From assembly GCA_041497995.1 (NCBI GenBank), contig JBGQHM010000026.1, forward strand, positions 1-32,677: a stretch of 32,677 nucleotides of DNA, written 5' to 3'. This DNA comes from DATKMS01 sp041497995 (GTDB lineage Bacteria > Desulfobacterota > Binatia > HRBIN30). The notes under the pieces were generated by a model. It was not told where the DNA came from and made no database searches. It saw only the letters and a list, made by a program, of their open reading frames with translations. This document shows positions 16,850 through 25,768 of the stretch, piece by piece. Both the position numbers and the translations under genes were made by a program. The first letter of the stretch is position 1, and every line of letters begins with the position of its first letter.

Positions 16850-17964
16850 CAGCCGAACATCTCCTTGACCTTATCGAAGAACCCTTTAGTCAGGGGATTT
16901 ACCTCTTCTCCACTACTTCGTGCAAACTCTTCGAGGAGCTCGCGTTGCCGGGCTGTGAGCTTGCGTGGGGTTTCCACCAGCACTCGGACCAATTGATCAC
17001 CGCGTCCGGAACCACGCAGATCGGGCACACCCTTCCCCCGTAACCGCACGACCGCGCCTGACTGCGTGCCGGCAGCCACCTTCATCTTGAACTTGCCCTC
17101 GATCGTCGGCACTTCGATCTCCGCACCCAGCGCCGCTTGGGCGAAGCTGATCGGCACCTCGCAGACAATGTCGTTTTCCTGCCGCGCGAAGAGCGGATGC
17201 TCTTCGACATTGATCATTACGTACAGGTCTCCAGCTGGGCCACTGTTCCGTCCGGCCTCGCCTTCACCTCGGAGCTTGAGCCGCGAGCCACTGTCGACGC
17301 CCGGGGGGATCTTGATGTTGAGCGCCTGCGTTTTCTGGGTCACGCCAGCGCCGCCGCAGGACCCACATGGATCCTTGATCACTGTTCCCTGCCCACCGCA
17401 CTGGCCACAAGTCTTAGCGATCGTAAAGAACCCTTGCTGGAAGCGCAGCTGACCTGTCCCGCGGCAGGCGGCACACGTCGTGCGCGCAGCGCCGCCCTTG
17501 GTTCCCTTGCCGCCGCAGGTCTCACAAGGCGCCAGACGGGGGATGTTGATGACCCGTTCCGTGCCGAAGACGGCGTCCTCGAAGCGGATCTCAAGATCGT
17601 AACGCAGATCCTCGCCGCGTTGTGCACGAGTACGGCCCCGCCCACGTGCGGTGCCGAAGAAGTCGCCGAAGATGTCGCTGAAGATGTCTTCAAACCCCGC
17701 GCCGGAGAAATCGAAGCCGCCAGCGCCGGCCCCTTGCTCGAAGGCCGCATGGCCGAAGCGATCGTATTGCGCACGACGCTCCGGATCGCTGAGGATTTGG
17801 TAGGCTTCAGAGGCCTCCTTGAAAAGCCCCTCTGCTGACACGTCGCCAGGGTTCCGGTCGGGATGGTACTTCATCGCCAGTTTCCGATAGGCTTTCTTGA
17901 GCTCTTCCGGGCTGGCGCCACGGTTCACCCCGAGCAGTTCGTAGTAGTCGCGCTTGTGCGCCAA
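16849..17964 (-). CDS. dnaJ: Chaperone protein DnaJ
   Basis: 371 residues, full length. The J domain carries KRDYYELLGVNRGASPEELK and the HPD tripeptide that stimulates the DnaK ATPase. The Gly/Phe-rich region (GAGAGGFDFSGAGFEDIFS) follows, then four zinc-binding CxxCxGxG repeats (CETCGGKG, CAACRGTG, CGQCGGQG, CGSCGGAG) and the C-terminal substrate-binding and dimerisation domains. The start is TTG at 17964, supported by a perfect AGGAGG five bases upstream and by the expected N-terminus of the family. It delivers unfolded clients to DnaK. It is separated from dnaK by a strong hairpin terminator and coupled to the lipoprotein gene downstream. Confidence 0.97.
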   Translation of the reverse strand: MAHKRDYYELLGVNRGASPEELKKAYRKLAMKYHPDRNPGDVSAEGLFKEASEAYQILSDPERRAQYDRFGHAAFEQGAGAGGFDFSGAGFEDIFSDIFGDFFGTARGRGRTRAQRGEDLRYDLEIRFEDAVFGTERVINIPRLAPCETCGGKGTKGGAARTTCAACRGTGQLRFQQGFFTIAKTCGQCGGQGTVIKDPCGSCGGAGVTQKTQALNIKIPPGVDSGSRLKLRGEGEAGRNSGPAGDLYVMINVEEHPLFARQENDIVCEVPISFAQAALGAEIEVPTIEGKFKMKVAAGTQSGAVVRLRGKGVPDLRGSGRGDQLVRVLVETPRKLTARQRELLEEFARSSGEEVNPLTKGFFDKVKEMFG

Positions 17965-17969
17965 CGCTA

Positions 17970-17975
17970 CCTCCT
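17970..17975 (-). promoter_or_regulatory. Ribosome binding site AGGAGG deciding the TTG start of dnaJ
   Basis: Minus-strand AGGAGG sits five bases before TTG at 17964. The neighbouring ATG overlapping this site reads ATG AGG AGG TAG and would stop at once, so the TTG is the likely start. Confidence 0.75.
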
Positions 17976-18079
17976 CATCCCCTTCGGCGTGTCAGCCTAC
18001 AGAGGCAAACGCCCCTTGGTGTGCGTCCATCGTTGTCGTCGCCGGCTCATGCGGAAGATGAAACCGCAGCGCGCAGAAT

Positions 18080-18118
18080 ACAAAAGCCCTCCCCCGCAGT
18101 CGAGGGGAGGGCTTTTGT
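18080..18118 (-). terminator. Strong intrinsic terminator between dnaK and dnaJ (possibly bidirectional)
   Basis: ACAAAAGCCCTCCCC at 18080-18094 and GGGGAGGGCTTTTGT at 18104-18118 form a perfect 15-bp stem with a nine-base loop. The lower stem gives a T-run on both strands, so it could act in either direction. It lies 40 bases after the dnaK stop in the direction of dnaK transcription, so most dnaK transcripts should end here and dnaJ would need read-through or its own promoter in the next 115 bases. No convincing promoter was recognised there. Confidence 0.85.
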
Positions 18119-18157
18119 GCGCGGGTCGAGCACCGCGAATTGGTTGGCGGCTGCAGT

Positions 18158-20071
18158 TCACCCCTTCACTTCTTCGAAGTCAGCATCCACGGCGTCGTCC
18201 TTGGGCCCCGGCTGCGCCTGGCCGTTATTGGCCGCCGCGTCACCTTGGCCACCAGCCGTGCGTTGCGAGGCTTTCGCGTAGATTGCTTCCGCCAGTTTGT
18301 GAGCGGACTGTGTCAGCTCATCGGCCGCGGCCTTCATCGCCGCAGCGTCCTGGCCTTCCAATGCCTTCTTCGCCTTCTCCAGCGCCTGCTCGATGTTTCC
18401 CTTGGTCGCTGCGTCGAGGTCACCGCCGTGCTCGTTGAGTGACTTCTCGGTCTGGTACACGACGCTATCGAGCTGGTTGCGAGCGTCCGCAGCTTCACGC
18501 CGTTTGTGGTCTTCAGCCGCATGCAACTCGGCGTCCTTGACCATCTGCTTGATCTCTTGCTCGGTGAGGCCGCTGGAAGCCGTGATACGAATCGACTGTT
18601 CTTTCCCTGTGCCGAGGTCCTTGGCATTCACGTGCACGATACCGTTGGCGTCGATGTCGAACGTCACCTCAACTTGTGGCAAGCCGCGGGGCGCTGAGGG
18701 AATACCGATCAGGTCAAACTGCCCCAATAGCTTGTTGTCGGCCGCCATTTCGCGTTCACCCTGGAACACGCGGATGGTCACCGCCGTCTGGTTGTCTTGT
18801 GCCGTCGAGAAGATCTGGCTCTTCTTGGTGGGGATCGTGGTGTTCTTATCAATGAGCTTGGTAAACACGCCGCCGAGCGTTTCGATGCCCAGGGACAGAG
18901 GCGTCACGTCGAGTAGAACAACATCCTTGACCTCCCCCTTCAGCACGCCAGCCTGGATCGCGGCGCCGATCGCCACGACCTCATCGGGGTTCACGCCCTT
19001 GTGTGGTTCCTTCCCGAAGAGCTTCTTCACGTGCGCCTGCACGGCGGGCATACGGGTCATGCCACCGACCAAGACGACTTCGTCGATCTCGCTGGCGCTC
19101 AGGCCGGCGTCCTTCAGCGCGGTGACGCATGGCCCATCGAGGCGGTCCAGCAGGTCAGCGCAGAGCGCCTCGAGCTTCGAACGCGTCAGCTTCATATTGA
19201 GGTGTTTCGGTCCCGTTTGATCGGCGGTGACGAACGGCAGGTTGATGTCCGTCTCCATCGACGTCGAGAGCTCGCACTTAGCCTTCTCTGAGGCCTCCTT
19301 GAGGCGCTGCAGTGCCATACGGTCCTTGCGCAGATCGATACCCTGGTCCTTCAGAAATTCGTCTGCAAGGTACCCCATGATGCGCTGATCGAAGTCCTCA
19401 CCGCCCAGGAAAGTGTCCCCGTTCGTCGCTTTGACTTCGAAAACGCCGTCGCCGATTTCGAGAATCGAGATATCAAAGGTCCCTCCGCCCAGATCAAAGA
19501 CGGCAATCTTCTCGTCCTTCTTCTTGTCCATCCCGTAGGCCAGCGACGCGGCCGTGGGTTCATTGATGATGCGCAGGACGTTGAGCCCGGCGACCCGACC
19601 GGCGTCTTTCGTCGCCTGCCGTTGGCTATCATTGAAGTACGCCGGCACCGTGATCACGGCTTCGGTTACCTTCTCGCCCAGATAGTCCTCCGCCGTTTGC
19701 TTCATCTTCTGGAGGATGAACGCCGAGATTTCGGCGGGGCTGTAACTCTTTCCGCGAATCTCTACCCAGGCGTCACCGTTGTCAGCCTTGACGATCTTGT
19801 AGGGCAATACCTTCAGGGCCTTTTTGACTTCGGGATCGTCGTACCGGCGCCCCATGAGTCGCTTGACGGCGGAGATGGTATTTTCCGGGTTGGTGATGGC
19901 TTGCCGGTGCGCGATTTGGCCAACGAGGCGTTCTCCGGCCTCTGTGAAGGCCACCACCGACGGTGTCGTACGGCCGCCTTCCGAATTGGGGATCACCTTG
20001 GGATCCCCGCCTTCCATAATCGCTACGCACGAATTGGTGGTTCCCAAATCAATCCCTATTACTTTCGACAT
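18158..20071 (-). CDS. dnaK: Chaperone protein DnaK (Hsp70)
   Basis: 637 residues, the normal length. ATG at 20071 is chosen over an upstream in-frame TTG at 20089 because GAAGGAG precedes it and the protein then begins MSKVIGIDLGTTNSCV, the Hsp70 phosphate-1 signature. Further ATPase motifs include AYFNDSQRQATKDAG, IINEPTAASLAYG, VFDLGGGTFDISI and VVLVGGMTRMPAVQ. The substrate-binding domain and helical lid follow, and the tail ends DAVDADFEEVKG, close to the bacterial EEV(K/D) ending. It works with DnaJ and GrpE encoded on either side. The gene follows grpE by 75 bases on the same strand. Confidence 0.98.
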   Translation of the reverse strand: MSKVIGIDLGTTNSCVAIMEGGDPKVIPNSEGGRTTPSVVAFTEAGERLVGQIAHRQAITNPENTISAVKRLMGRRYDDPEVKKALKVLPYKIVKADNGDAWVEIRGKSYSPAEISAFILQKMKQTAEDYLGEKVTEAVITVPAYFNDSQRQATKDAGRVAGLNVLRIINEPTAASLAYGMDKKKDEKIAVFDLGGGTFDISILEIGDGVFEVKATNGDTFLGGEDFDQRIMGYLADEFLKDQGIDLRKDRMALQRLKEASEKAKCELSTSMETDINLPFVTADQTGPKHLNMKLTRSKLEALCADLLDRLDGPCVTALKDAGLSASEIDEVVLVGGMTRMPAVQAHVKKLFGKEPHKGVNPDEVVAIGAAIQAGVLKGEVKDVVLLDVTPLSLGIETLGGVFTKLIDKNTTIPTKKSQIFSTAQDNQTAVTIRVFQGEREMAADNKLLGQFDLIGIPSAPRGLPQVEVTFDIDANGIVHVNAKDLGTGKEQSIRITASSGLTEQEIKQMVKDAELHAAEDHKRREAADARNQLDSVVYQTEKSLNEHGGDLDAATKGNIEQALEKAKKALEGQDAAAMKAAADELTQSAHKLAEAIYAKASQRTAGGQGDAAANNGQAQPGPKDDAVDADFEEVKG

Positions 20072-20146
20072 GGTGTCGATCTCCTTCAAACCCGCGTCGG
20101 TGGCGGCCCCGCATGAGCAGCCACAGACACGGTTAGTGGGGCTCGG

Positions 20147-20749
20147 TTAATCACTGTTTTGACCACTTTCAACTGCTCCGGCGCTCCTGCGGCGGCTCAC
20201 GGTCACCAACGCCGGCCGCAGCAGCCGGTCATGCAGCAAGTAGCCGCGATGATGTTGTTCAACCACCCGATTGGGTTCGTGCTCGGTAGACTCGACCTGA
20301 GCCATGGCCTCGTGGCGGGAAGGGTCAAACGGTTGGCCGACGGCGTCAACGCGCTTGACACCGTGGCGCTCCAGAACATCGAGGAAGGACTTGAGTACGA
20401 GGCGCACACCATCGAGCACGGACTGGCCGTTCCCGCCCCCGTGCTCGACCGCACGTTCAAGGTTGTCTACGATCGGTAAGATATCGCGAATCAGCGGTTC
20501 ACACGCGAAGCGCAGCGCCTCAGCCTTCTCACGCTGCATGCGCTTCTTGAAGTTCTCCAGCTCGGCCCGTTCGCGGAGAAAGCGGTCCTGGTTTGCGCGC
20601 ACCTCGATCTGCGCTTCTTCCAGCTGCTGTCGCAGCTGCTGCATTGTGTATTCGGGTAACGCATCCGCCTCAACGACTCGCCCCTGCTCTCCGGGCGCCG
20701 TTTCTGCCTCCTGCGGAGGCGTGGTGCCCTTCACGTCCTCTTGACTCAT
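20147..20749 (-). CDS. grpE: Nucleotide exchange factor GrpE
   Basis: 200 residues from ATG at 20749, fixed by a perfect AGGAGG three bases before it; the frame is open upstream to 21043 but that part overlaps recO and is a shadow. An acidic N-terminal tail is followed by the long GrpE helix (LRQQLEEAQIEVRANQDRFL, ENFKKRMQREKAEALRFA) and the head with the family pattern LPIVDNLERAVEHG, LERHGVKRVDAVGQPFDPSRHEAM and YLLHDRLLRPALVTVS. It releases ADP from DnaK and acts as a thermosensor in known systems. It is the first gene of grpE-dnaK. No hrcA precedes it; recO diverges instead. Confidence 0.97.
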   Translation of the reverse strand: MSQEDVKGTTPPQEAETAPGEQGRVVEADALPEYTMQQLRQQLEEAQIEVRANQDRFLRERAELENFKKRMQREKAEALRFACEPLIRDILPIVDNLERAVEHGGGNGQSVLDGVRLVLKSFLDVLERHGVKRVDAVGQPFDPSRHEAMAQVESTEHEPNRVVEQHHRGYLLHDRLLRPALVTVSRRRSAGAVESGQNSD

Positions 20750-20801
20750 GATCCTCCTAGGCGGGTAACTGCTAATGAAGGCGTCCAAAAGACGCAGCCG
20801 G

Positions 20802-20830
20802 AAGCTAATGACGCCCCTTCCCCTTGTCAA
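20802..20830 (-). promoter_or_regulatory. Putative housekeeping-type promoter of grpE-dnaK
   Basis: On the minus strand a perfect TTGACA (20830-20825) is followed by 17 bases and TAGCTT (20807-20802), which keeps the T, A and final T of a -10 box. It lies 53 bases before the grpE start. The inverted repeat AAGCTAGCTT overlaps the upstream side. No CIRCE element or clear heat-shock sigma pattern was found. Confidence 0.45.
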
Positions 20831-20842
20831 GCTAGCTTCGGA

Positions 20843-21613
20843 GTGGTTTCCTCCAAGTCGGTGGGTCCATCGCAGAGTAGTGAGGCCATCGTCTTGAGGA
20901 GTCGCCCGTACGGCGAGTCGGACAAGATTGTCTCTTTTCTCACGGCGGATGCCGGCAAACTCACGGGAATCGCAAAAGGTGCGAAGAACTCGCGGCGGCG
21001 CTTCGCCAACTGCCTCGACCCTTTCACCCGGGTGCGCGTCCACTTCCGGCTACGAGCTGGAGCGAGTCTCGTCTTCATGGACAGCTGCGACGTGCTGCAG
21101 CCGGCTAGGGAACTGGCCGACCCCACCAAGTTCGCATACGGCAGCTACCTGACAGAGTTAGTCGATCAGCTCACGGCAGAAGCCCATCCCGTGAGCGATG
21201 TGTATACCCTCCTCGCCGAAGGGTTGGACGAGTTACGCGGCGGTGCGGCAACCGCGGCGTTTCTACGCGCCTTCGAGCTGCGGCTCTTACAGTGCTCCGG
21301 GTATGCTCCGGAGTTCCAACACTGCATTCGCTGCAATCGCGCCCTCGAACTCGTTGACCGCGCCTTTCTGGATCCGACTCACGGCAGCATGGTGTGCCCG
21401 ACCTGCCGTGTGCCAGGCGAGTCACTGGTCCCGGTCGCTGGCCAGACCCTTGCTGCATTGGAGGCTATCAGAACGGCACCGCTCGGTGACATCCGCATGC
21501 GCCGCTTCAGCGCGGCCACCGCTGCTGAAGCGGCACAGCTCATGGGCCACCTACTGGCCCTGCACTTGCCGCGACCGCTACGATCGCCGAAGCTGATCGC
21601 CGCCCTGTCGTAA
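20843..21613 (+). CDS. recO: DNA repair protein RecO
   Basis: 256 residues from GTG at 20843. The frame extends back to a TTG at 20741 inside grpE, and a GTG at 20861 is also possible; no ribosome site decides. The N-terminal OB fold begins EAIVLRSRPYGESDKIVSFL and contains GKLTGIAKGAKNSRRRF, the typical RecO signature. A helical domain follows, then a four-Cys zinc site (CIRC and CPTC). RecO binds single-stranded DNA and SSB and with RecR loads RecA in the RecF pathway. It is transcribed away from grpE and ends 18 bases before the convergent protease gene. Confidence 0.93.
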   Translation: MVSSKSVGPSQSSEAIVLRSRPYGESDKIVSFLTADAGKLTGIAKGAKNSRRRFANCLDPFTRVRVHFRLRAGASLVFMDSCDVLQPARELADPTKFAYGSYLTELVDQLTAEAHPVSDVYTLLAEGLDELRGGAATAAFLRAFELRLLQCSGYAPEFQHCIRCNRALELVDRAFLDPTHGSMVCPTCRVPGESLVPVAGQTLAALEAIRTAPLGDIRMRRFSAATAAEAAQLMGHLLALHLPRPLRSPKLIAALS

Positions 21614-21631
21614 AGAGCCCAACGCTAGACG

Positions 21632-23884
21632 TCAGAAGTCGTTCTTGTCGATCACGTCGATCACCAACCGCGATACGCTGTTGGCGTTTTGCGGATCAAC
21701 GCCGGCGCCGCTGGCAGCCAACGTGGCATTGCAGCGAGCGGGGCACTTGTTGTGGGCCGTCGCAAACGCTGAGCTGTTGATCGTGAGCACCACGGTGACC
21801 TTGCTCGCGCTGCTCCCCGCTGCGCCGGGAATGGGACTCGATGCGGTCACGACGTTCGTGGGGCAACTGGTGTCGCTGACGGCTAGCGTTCCTGTTTGAT
21901 TCAGGGATTTTCCGTTGGCATCGGTCCCCAATCGGAGCGTCACCTTCTTCGTGACGCTCGTCCGGCCACGGGGGATCTGGATTTTCACCGGCGCGACGCT
22001 CTTCAGCACGGGCTGGGTCACCGTTGCGCTGGTGTTCCGGTCGACTACGTTGAGCTCCAACAACGCCCCACTATTACCGCTCGTCGGATCAAGACTTCCG
22101 ACCGGTTGTGTAATCACGGTGCCGAAAAGCAACGTGCAGCGCATCGGTGTCTGTTGATGCAATCCCGCGAAGGCCGCGCTGTCGATGTTGAGTGTCACGG
22201 TCGCCGATCTCGCCTTGCCGCCGGCCAGCTGTACGGTGTCTTGATCGCCCGGATCAATGAAGTCGAAGTCGGGCAAGCCCACGATGGTACCGGCCGGACA
22301 GCTACCATCACTCGCGACCAGCTTCGTCGTATGCCCTGGGGTCTCCGCGGACGGCAAGATATCCGCGTTTGTGACTTTAACACTAACCTTCGCGGTGGCG
22401 GATGTCCGTCCGTTGGCAATCGTGACATTGAGTGGTTTGATGGGCGCGATGACCGAATCATGGATCGGCGGTCGCGTGAAGGTCGGAGTCGGCGTGAAGG
22501 TCGACGTCGGCGGAGGCGTGTTCGTAGGCGGGGGTGGTGGCGTGTTCGTAGGCGGAGGGCCGCCCGGTGTGTTCGTAGGCGGGGGGCTGCCCGGCGTGTT
22601 CGTAGGCGGGGGGCTGCCCGGCGTGTTCGTAGGCGGAGGGCTGCCCGGCGTGTTCGTAGGCGGGGGCACACCATTCCCCGGGTAGATGAAATTCACTGCG
22701 TTCACGTCATCCGTAGCGAGCCCTGCGCAGCGTCCATCGAAGTGCGCACTAGCGCGCATCGTCGCGGCGCCATCTGCCGAATGCCCCAGCCCGATGGTGT
22801 GACCAATCTCGTGGGTGGCCACCTCGGCGACGTTGCACTGATTCCAACCGCTACAATTGTTCCATCCGTCGTTGAAAGTGACCTTCCCAATTACGATGCG
22901 GTAGAAGGTCGTGCCATTCACTACTGTCGTCTGGCCGGTCGTGCAGTACCCGCCCATGGCAAGCACACCCGAACATCCACTGGGATTGGTGATTTCGTTG
23001 TTCGGATCATTGAAGACGATGCGGTTGATGTTGCATTGCCCGAATGGGCCTGGGCTAGTAGTACCTCCATCTGACAGAATGAGGCTGGATGTCGGAACGT
23101 TGGTCCACGCCGCGAGCGCGGCATCTATGGCCGCACGAGATGAATCGAATCCAAGCTTACTGTCTCCGGTTGAGTCGATGTAGTAGGGTACCGCCAATCC
23201 GCTGTCGGGCTCGAACCATCGTGACGGGGTACCCAGGAAGGTGAACGATTCATGAACTTCCGTGGGTGTTGTGTCGAGCTCCTGAGGATGCAACACGAGT
23301 GCGGCGCGTCGAGCCTCCCCACCCTGCGCTTGCGCCAGCGTGCGGAGCCGGCTGAGAAGCGGCACGAAGGCCTGGGTCTCGGGTTGCGTGTCTTGTATCT
23401 GTCCAGACGACGGATCGAAGACTGATGCGCCGTATCCAAAGTCGCGCAGGGCCGTGCTGTGGCCGCTGCTGTCGACACTCAAGGTGAACTTCCCCATCGA
23501 CAGACCGTTGGTTTGGAGGGTGCCATCGGCATTGCGGGACAAGAACAGTAAGTCGCGTTCACCTACCCAGAACTCCGGCGCACCGTAGATCCACTCGCGC
23601 CGCTCACCAAACGTGCCCCCGGGCTCACGGATGATGAAGGGTTCCGTACCGACGTCACCCTTGATCACACGGCTCGGTTGCACATGGACATATGTCTGAA
23701 TCCCACCGGCGGATCCCTCGCCCGATTCGATCGCCGTGACGGTCCCAACGACCACAACATCGGATGTCTCAAGCAACTGATCGTTGTCCATCATGACGAA
23801 GGTGGAAGCTTGCGCGGAACCCAGGAAAATCCACGTCAGGCCGATTGCAACCAGAGCGATCAGTACGGTCGGATTCCTGCGCAT
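21632..23884 (-). CDS. Secreted matrixin-like zinc metalloprotease with Pro/Thr repeat linker and two C-terminal beta domains
   Basis: 750 residues. A signal peptide (residues 1-26, cleavage after AQA) is followed by a region of about 200 residues (SDVVVVGTVTAIESG) of the kind often preceding matrixins. The catalytic domain has HEIGHTIGLGH, with zinc ligands H358, H362 and H368 and catalytic E359, then the Met-turn ATMRAS. Next is a repetitive linker of PPPTNTPGS units. The last 260 or so residues hold two related beta-rich domains, each with a GRTS..KV segment, an SDxSCP segment and a Cys pair (for example PLNVTIANGRTSATAKVSV and PVKIQIPRGRTSVTKKVTL). It is probably extracellular, with the C-terminal domains for attachment; substrate unknown. 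Confidence 0.85.
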   Translation of the reverse strand: MRRNPTVLIALVAIGLTWIFLGSAQASTFVMMDNDQLLETSDVVVVGTVTAIESGEGSAGGIQTYVHVQPSRVIKGDVGTEPFIIREPGGTFGERREWIYGAPEFWVGERDLLFLSRNADGTLQTNGLSMGKFTLSVDSSGHSTALRDFGYGASVFDPSSGQIQDTQPETQAFVPLLSRLRTLAQAQGGEARRAALVLHPQELDTTPTEVHESFTFLGTPSRWFEPDSGLAVPYYIDSTGDSKLGFDSSRAAIDAALAAWTNVPTSSLILSDGGTTSPGPFGQCNINRIVFNDPNNEITNPSGCSGVLAMGGYCTTGQTTVVNGTTFYRIVIGKVTFNDGWNNCSGWNQCNVAEVATHEIGHTIGLGHSADGAATMRASAHFDGRCAGLATDDVNAVNFIYPGNGVPPPTNTPGSPPPTNTPGSPPPTNTPGSPPPTNTPGGPPPTNTPPPPPTNTPPPTSTFTPTPTFTRPPIHDSVIAPIKPLNVTIANGRTSATAKVSVKVTNADILPSAETPGHTTKLVASDGSCPAGTIVGLPDFDFIDPGDQDTVQLAGGKARSATVTLNIDSAAFAGLHQQTPMRCTLLFGTVITQPVGSLDPTSGNSGALLELNVVDRNTSATVTQPVLKSVAPVKIQIPRGRTSVTKKVTLRLGTDANGKSLNQTGTLAVSDTSCPTNVVTASSPIPGAAGSSASKVTVVLTINSSAFATAHNKCPARCNATLAASGAGVDPQNANSVSRLVIDVIDKNDF
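22518..22671 (-). repeat. In-gene tandem repeat coding for PPPTNTPGS linker units
   Basis: The plus-strand core GTGTTCGTAGGCGG occurs six times, starting at 22518, 22542, 22569, 22596, 22623 and 22650. The last four spacings are 27 bases and the first is 24, so all copies keep the reading frame of the protease. Copies differ by only a few bases, suggesting recent slippage and possible length variation between strains. Confidence 0.9.
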
Positions 23885-24082
23885 ACGCTTATCTCGTGCC
23901 CCCTTGCGGGATCGACGAAAAGCAGGTTACGTACCACGTTGGCTCGACCTGTCCAGGAACAGAAAATGACCGCAACTACGCACGTAGCCAGAGATGTGAC
24001 GGGCCGTCGGTGACTTTAACATGACGAGTGTCACGACCTGGCACTGGGTGGCTAAAACGTTGACGGGACAAGAAAGGGATGC

Positions 24083-25768
24083 ATGACGCCTACCCAGATA
24101 TTTCTGGACGCTCGCAACTTCCTGCTCCAGCATCGTGAGGACTACGATACCGCGTATCGGGAGTTCCGTTGGCCGAAGCTCGGGGAGTTCAACTGGGCGC
24201 TAAACTATTTCGACGTTCACGCCAAGGGAAACAATACGCTGGCTCTGTGGATCGTGGATGACGCGGGCGGCGACGTGAAGCTCTCCTACCAGGAAGTGTC
24301 CGAGCGCTCGAATCGGGTGGCCAACTTCCTGCGCGCCCAAGGAGTCAAGCGTGGCGACCGTATCCTTGTCATGCTTCCCAACCATGTGGCGCTGTGGGAG
24401 GTCATGCTCGCGGCGATCAAGCTTGGCGCAGTGAGCATTCCAGCCACCCTGCTCCTCACGCCCGATGATCTCAACGACCGCCTGACGCGAGGGAACGTGC
24501 GGCACGTGGTGGTGGCGGCTTCCGAAGCCGCAAAGTTTACCGAGCTCGACAGGAAGTTCACTCGGGTAGGTGTCGGTGTACACCAGGCCGGCTGGATACC
24601 GTTTGAGGGTGCGTACCGGGCCAGCGCCGAATTCACACCGGAAGGCGTGACGAAGGCGACTGATCCGCTGCTGCTCTACTTTACCTCCGGCACCACGTCG
24701 AAGCCCAAGCTGGTGCTGCACACTCACCAGAGCTACCCGGTCGGCCATCTCACGACCATGTATTGGATCGGGCTCAAACCGGGAGACCTGCACTGGAACA
24801 TCAGCTCTCCGGGCTGGGCGAAGCATGCGTGGAGCTCTTTCTACGCGCCGTTCAATGCGGGCGCGACCGTCTTCGTTCACGACTATGCGCGCTTCGACGC
24901 CAAGGCGGCGCTCGAGGTGATGTGCCGCTGCGGCGTCACCTCGCTCTGCGCCCCGCCCACGGTCTGGCGCCTGCTGGTCCAGGAGGATCTGGCGTCTTAC
25001 CCCGTGAGGCTCAAGGAGCTGATCGGTGCCGGTGAGCCCCTGAACCCGGAAGTCATCGAACGGGTGCACAAAGCCTGGCACATCACCATCCGCGACGGCT
25101 TCGGCCAGACGGAGACCACCCTCCTGATCGCCAACACCCCCGGACAAGCAGTGAAGCTGGGCTCTATGGGACGGCCGCTGCCCGGCTTCAAGGTCGCGCT
25201 GCTCGATGGAGACGACCAACCGACCGACGAAGGGGAGATCTCATGTGCATTGGATCCACGACCGACCGGGCTGATGATGGGATATTCGGACGACGAAAAG
25301 AAAACTGCGGAAGTCACGCGCGCTGGTCACTATCACACGGGCGATACGGCGACTCGAGATGCGGATGGTTACTACACCTACGTTGGCCGCGCCGATGACG
25401 TGTTCAAAGCCTCCGACTATCGCATCAGCCCGTTTGAGCTGGAAAGCGTGTTGATCGAGCACGAAGCCGTCGCCGAGGCGGCCGTTGTACCGAGTCCAGA
25501 CCCGGTCCGGCTCGCGGTGCCAAAGGCCTTCATCACTTTGCGCGCCGGGTACACGCCGAGCCGTGAGCTGGCGCGCGACGTGCTGCGGTACTGCCGGGAG
25601 AAGCTGGCGCCCTATAAGCGCGTTCGCCGGTTGGAATTCGCCGAGCTCCCGAAGACCATCTCTGGCAAGATCCGCCGCGTCGATCTGCGCATGATCGAGC
25701 GGGGGCGCACCGGCAATGCGCGGCGGCCCATGGAATTCTGGGAGGAGGATCTCATCGACCTGAAATGA
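24083..25768 (+). CDS. AMP-forming acyl-CoA synthetase, medium-chain/ACSM-like
   Basis: 561 residues, an intact member of the adenylate-forming family. Seen in order: the phosphate-binding loop at about 201-209 (YFTSGTTSKPKLVLH; the usual Gly after TT is Ser), SSPGWAKHAWSSFYAPFNAG, the adenine and AMP motif GFGQTE, YHTGDTATRDADGYYTYVGR, the hinge ASDYRISPFELES and the C-terminal catalytic K529 (PKTISGKIRR). It activates a carboxylic acid to acyl-AMP and then acyl-CoA. The sequence is closest in style to ACSM and branched- or medium-chain ligases, but the substrate cannot be read. AAAGGGA lies upstream of the ATG. The downstream genes have decayed, so its original pathway partners may be lost. 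Confidence 0.9.
   Translation: MTPTQIFLDARNFLLQHREDYDTAYREFRWPKLGEFNWALNYFDVHAKGNNTLALWIVDDAGGDVKLSYQEVSERSNRVANFLRAQGVKRGDRILVMLPNHVALWEVMLAAIKLGAVSIPATLLLTPDDLNDRLTRGNVRHVVVAASEAAKFTELDRKFTRVGVGVHQAGWIPFEGAYRASAEFTPEGVTKATDPLLLYFTSGTTSKPKLVLHTHQSYPVGHLTTMYWIGLKPGDLHWNISSPGWAKHAWSSFYAPFNAGATVFVHDYARFDAKAALEVMCRCGVTSLCAPPTVWRLLVQEDLASYPVRLKELIGAGEPLNPEVIERVHKAWHITIRDGFGQTETTLLIANTPGQAVKLGSMGRPLPGFKVALLDGDDQPTDEGEISCALDPRPTGLMMGYSDDEKKTAEVTRAGHYHTGDTATRDADGYYTYVGRADDVFKASDYRISPFELESVLIEHEAVAEAAVVPSPDPVRLAVPKAFITLRAGYTPSRELARDVLRYCREKLAPYKRVRRLEFAELPKTISGKIRRVDLRMIERGRTGNARRPMEFWEEDLIDLK

Noticed and set aside
20750..20842. CIRCE or heat-shock sigma promoter before grpE
   Set aside because: No TTAGCACTC/GAGTGCTAA pair and no CCCCAT-type -10 box were found; only a housekeeping-like pair is supported.
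22518..22671. CRISPR array
   Set aside because: The repeats are contiguous, in coding frame and without unique spacers.
21896..23074. 392-residue plus-strand open frame opposite the protease
   Set aside because: Its Arg-rich repetitive translation is the mirror of the Pro/Thr linker and the metalloprotease motifs are on the other strand.
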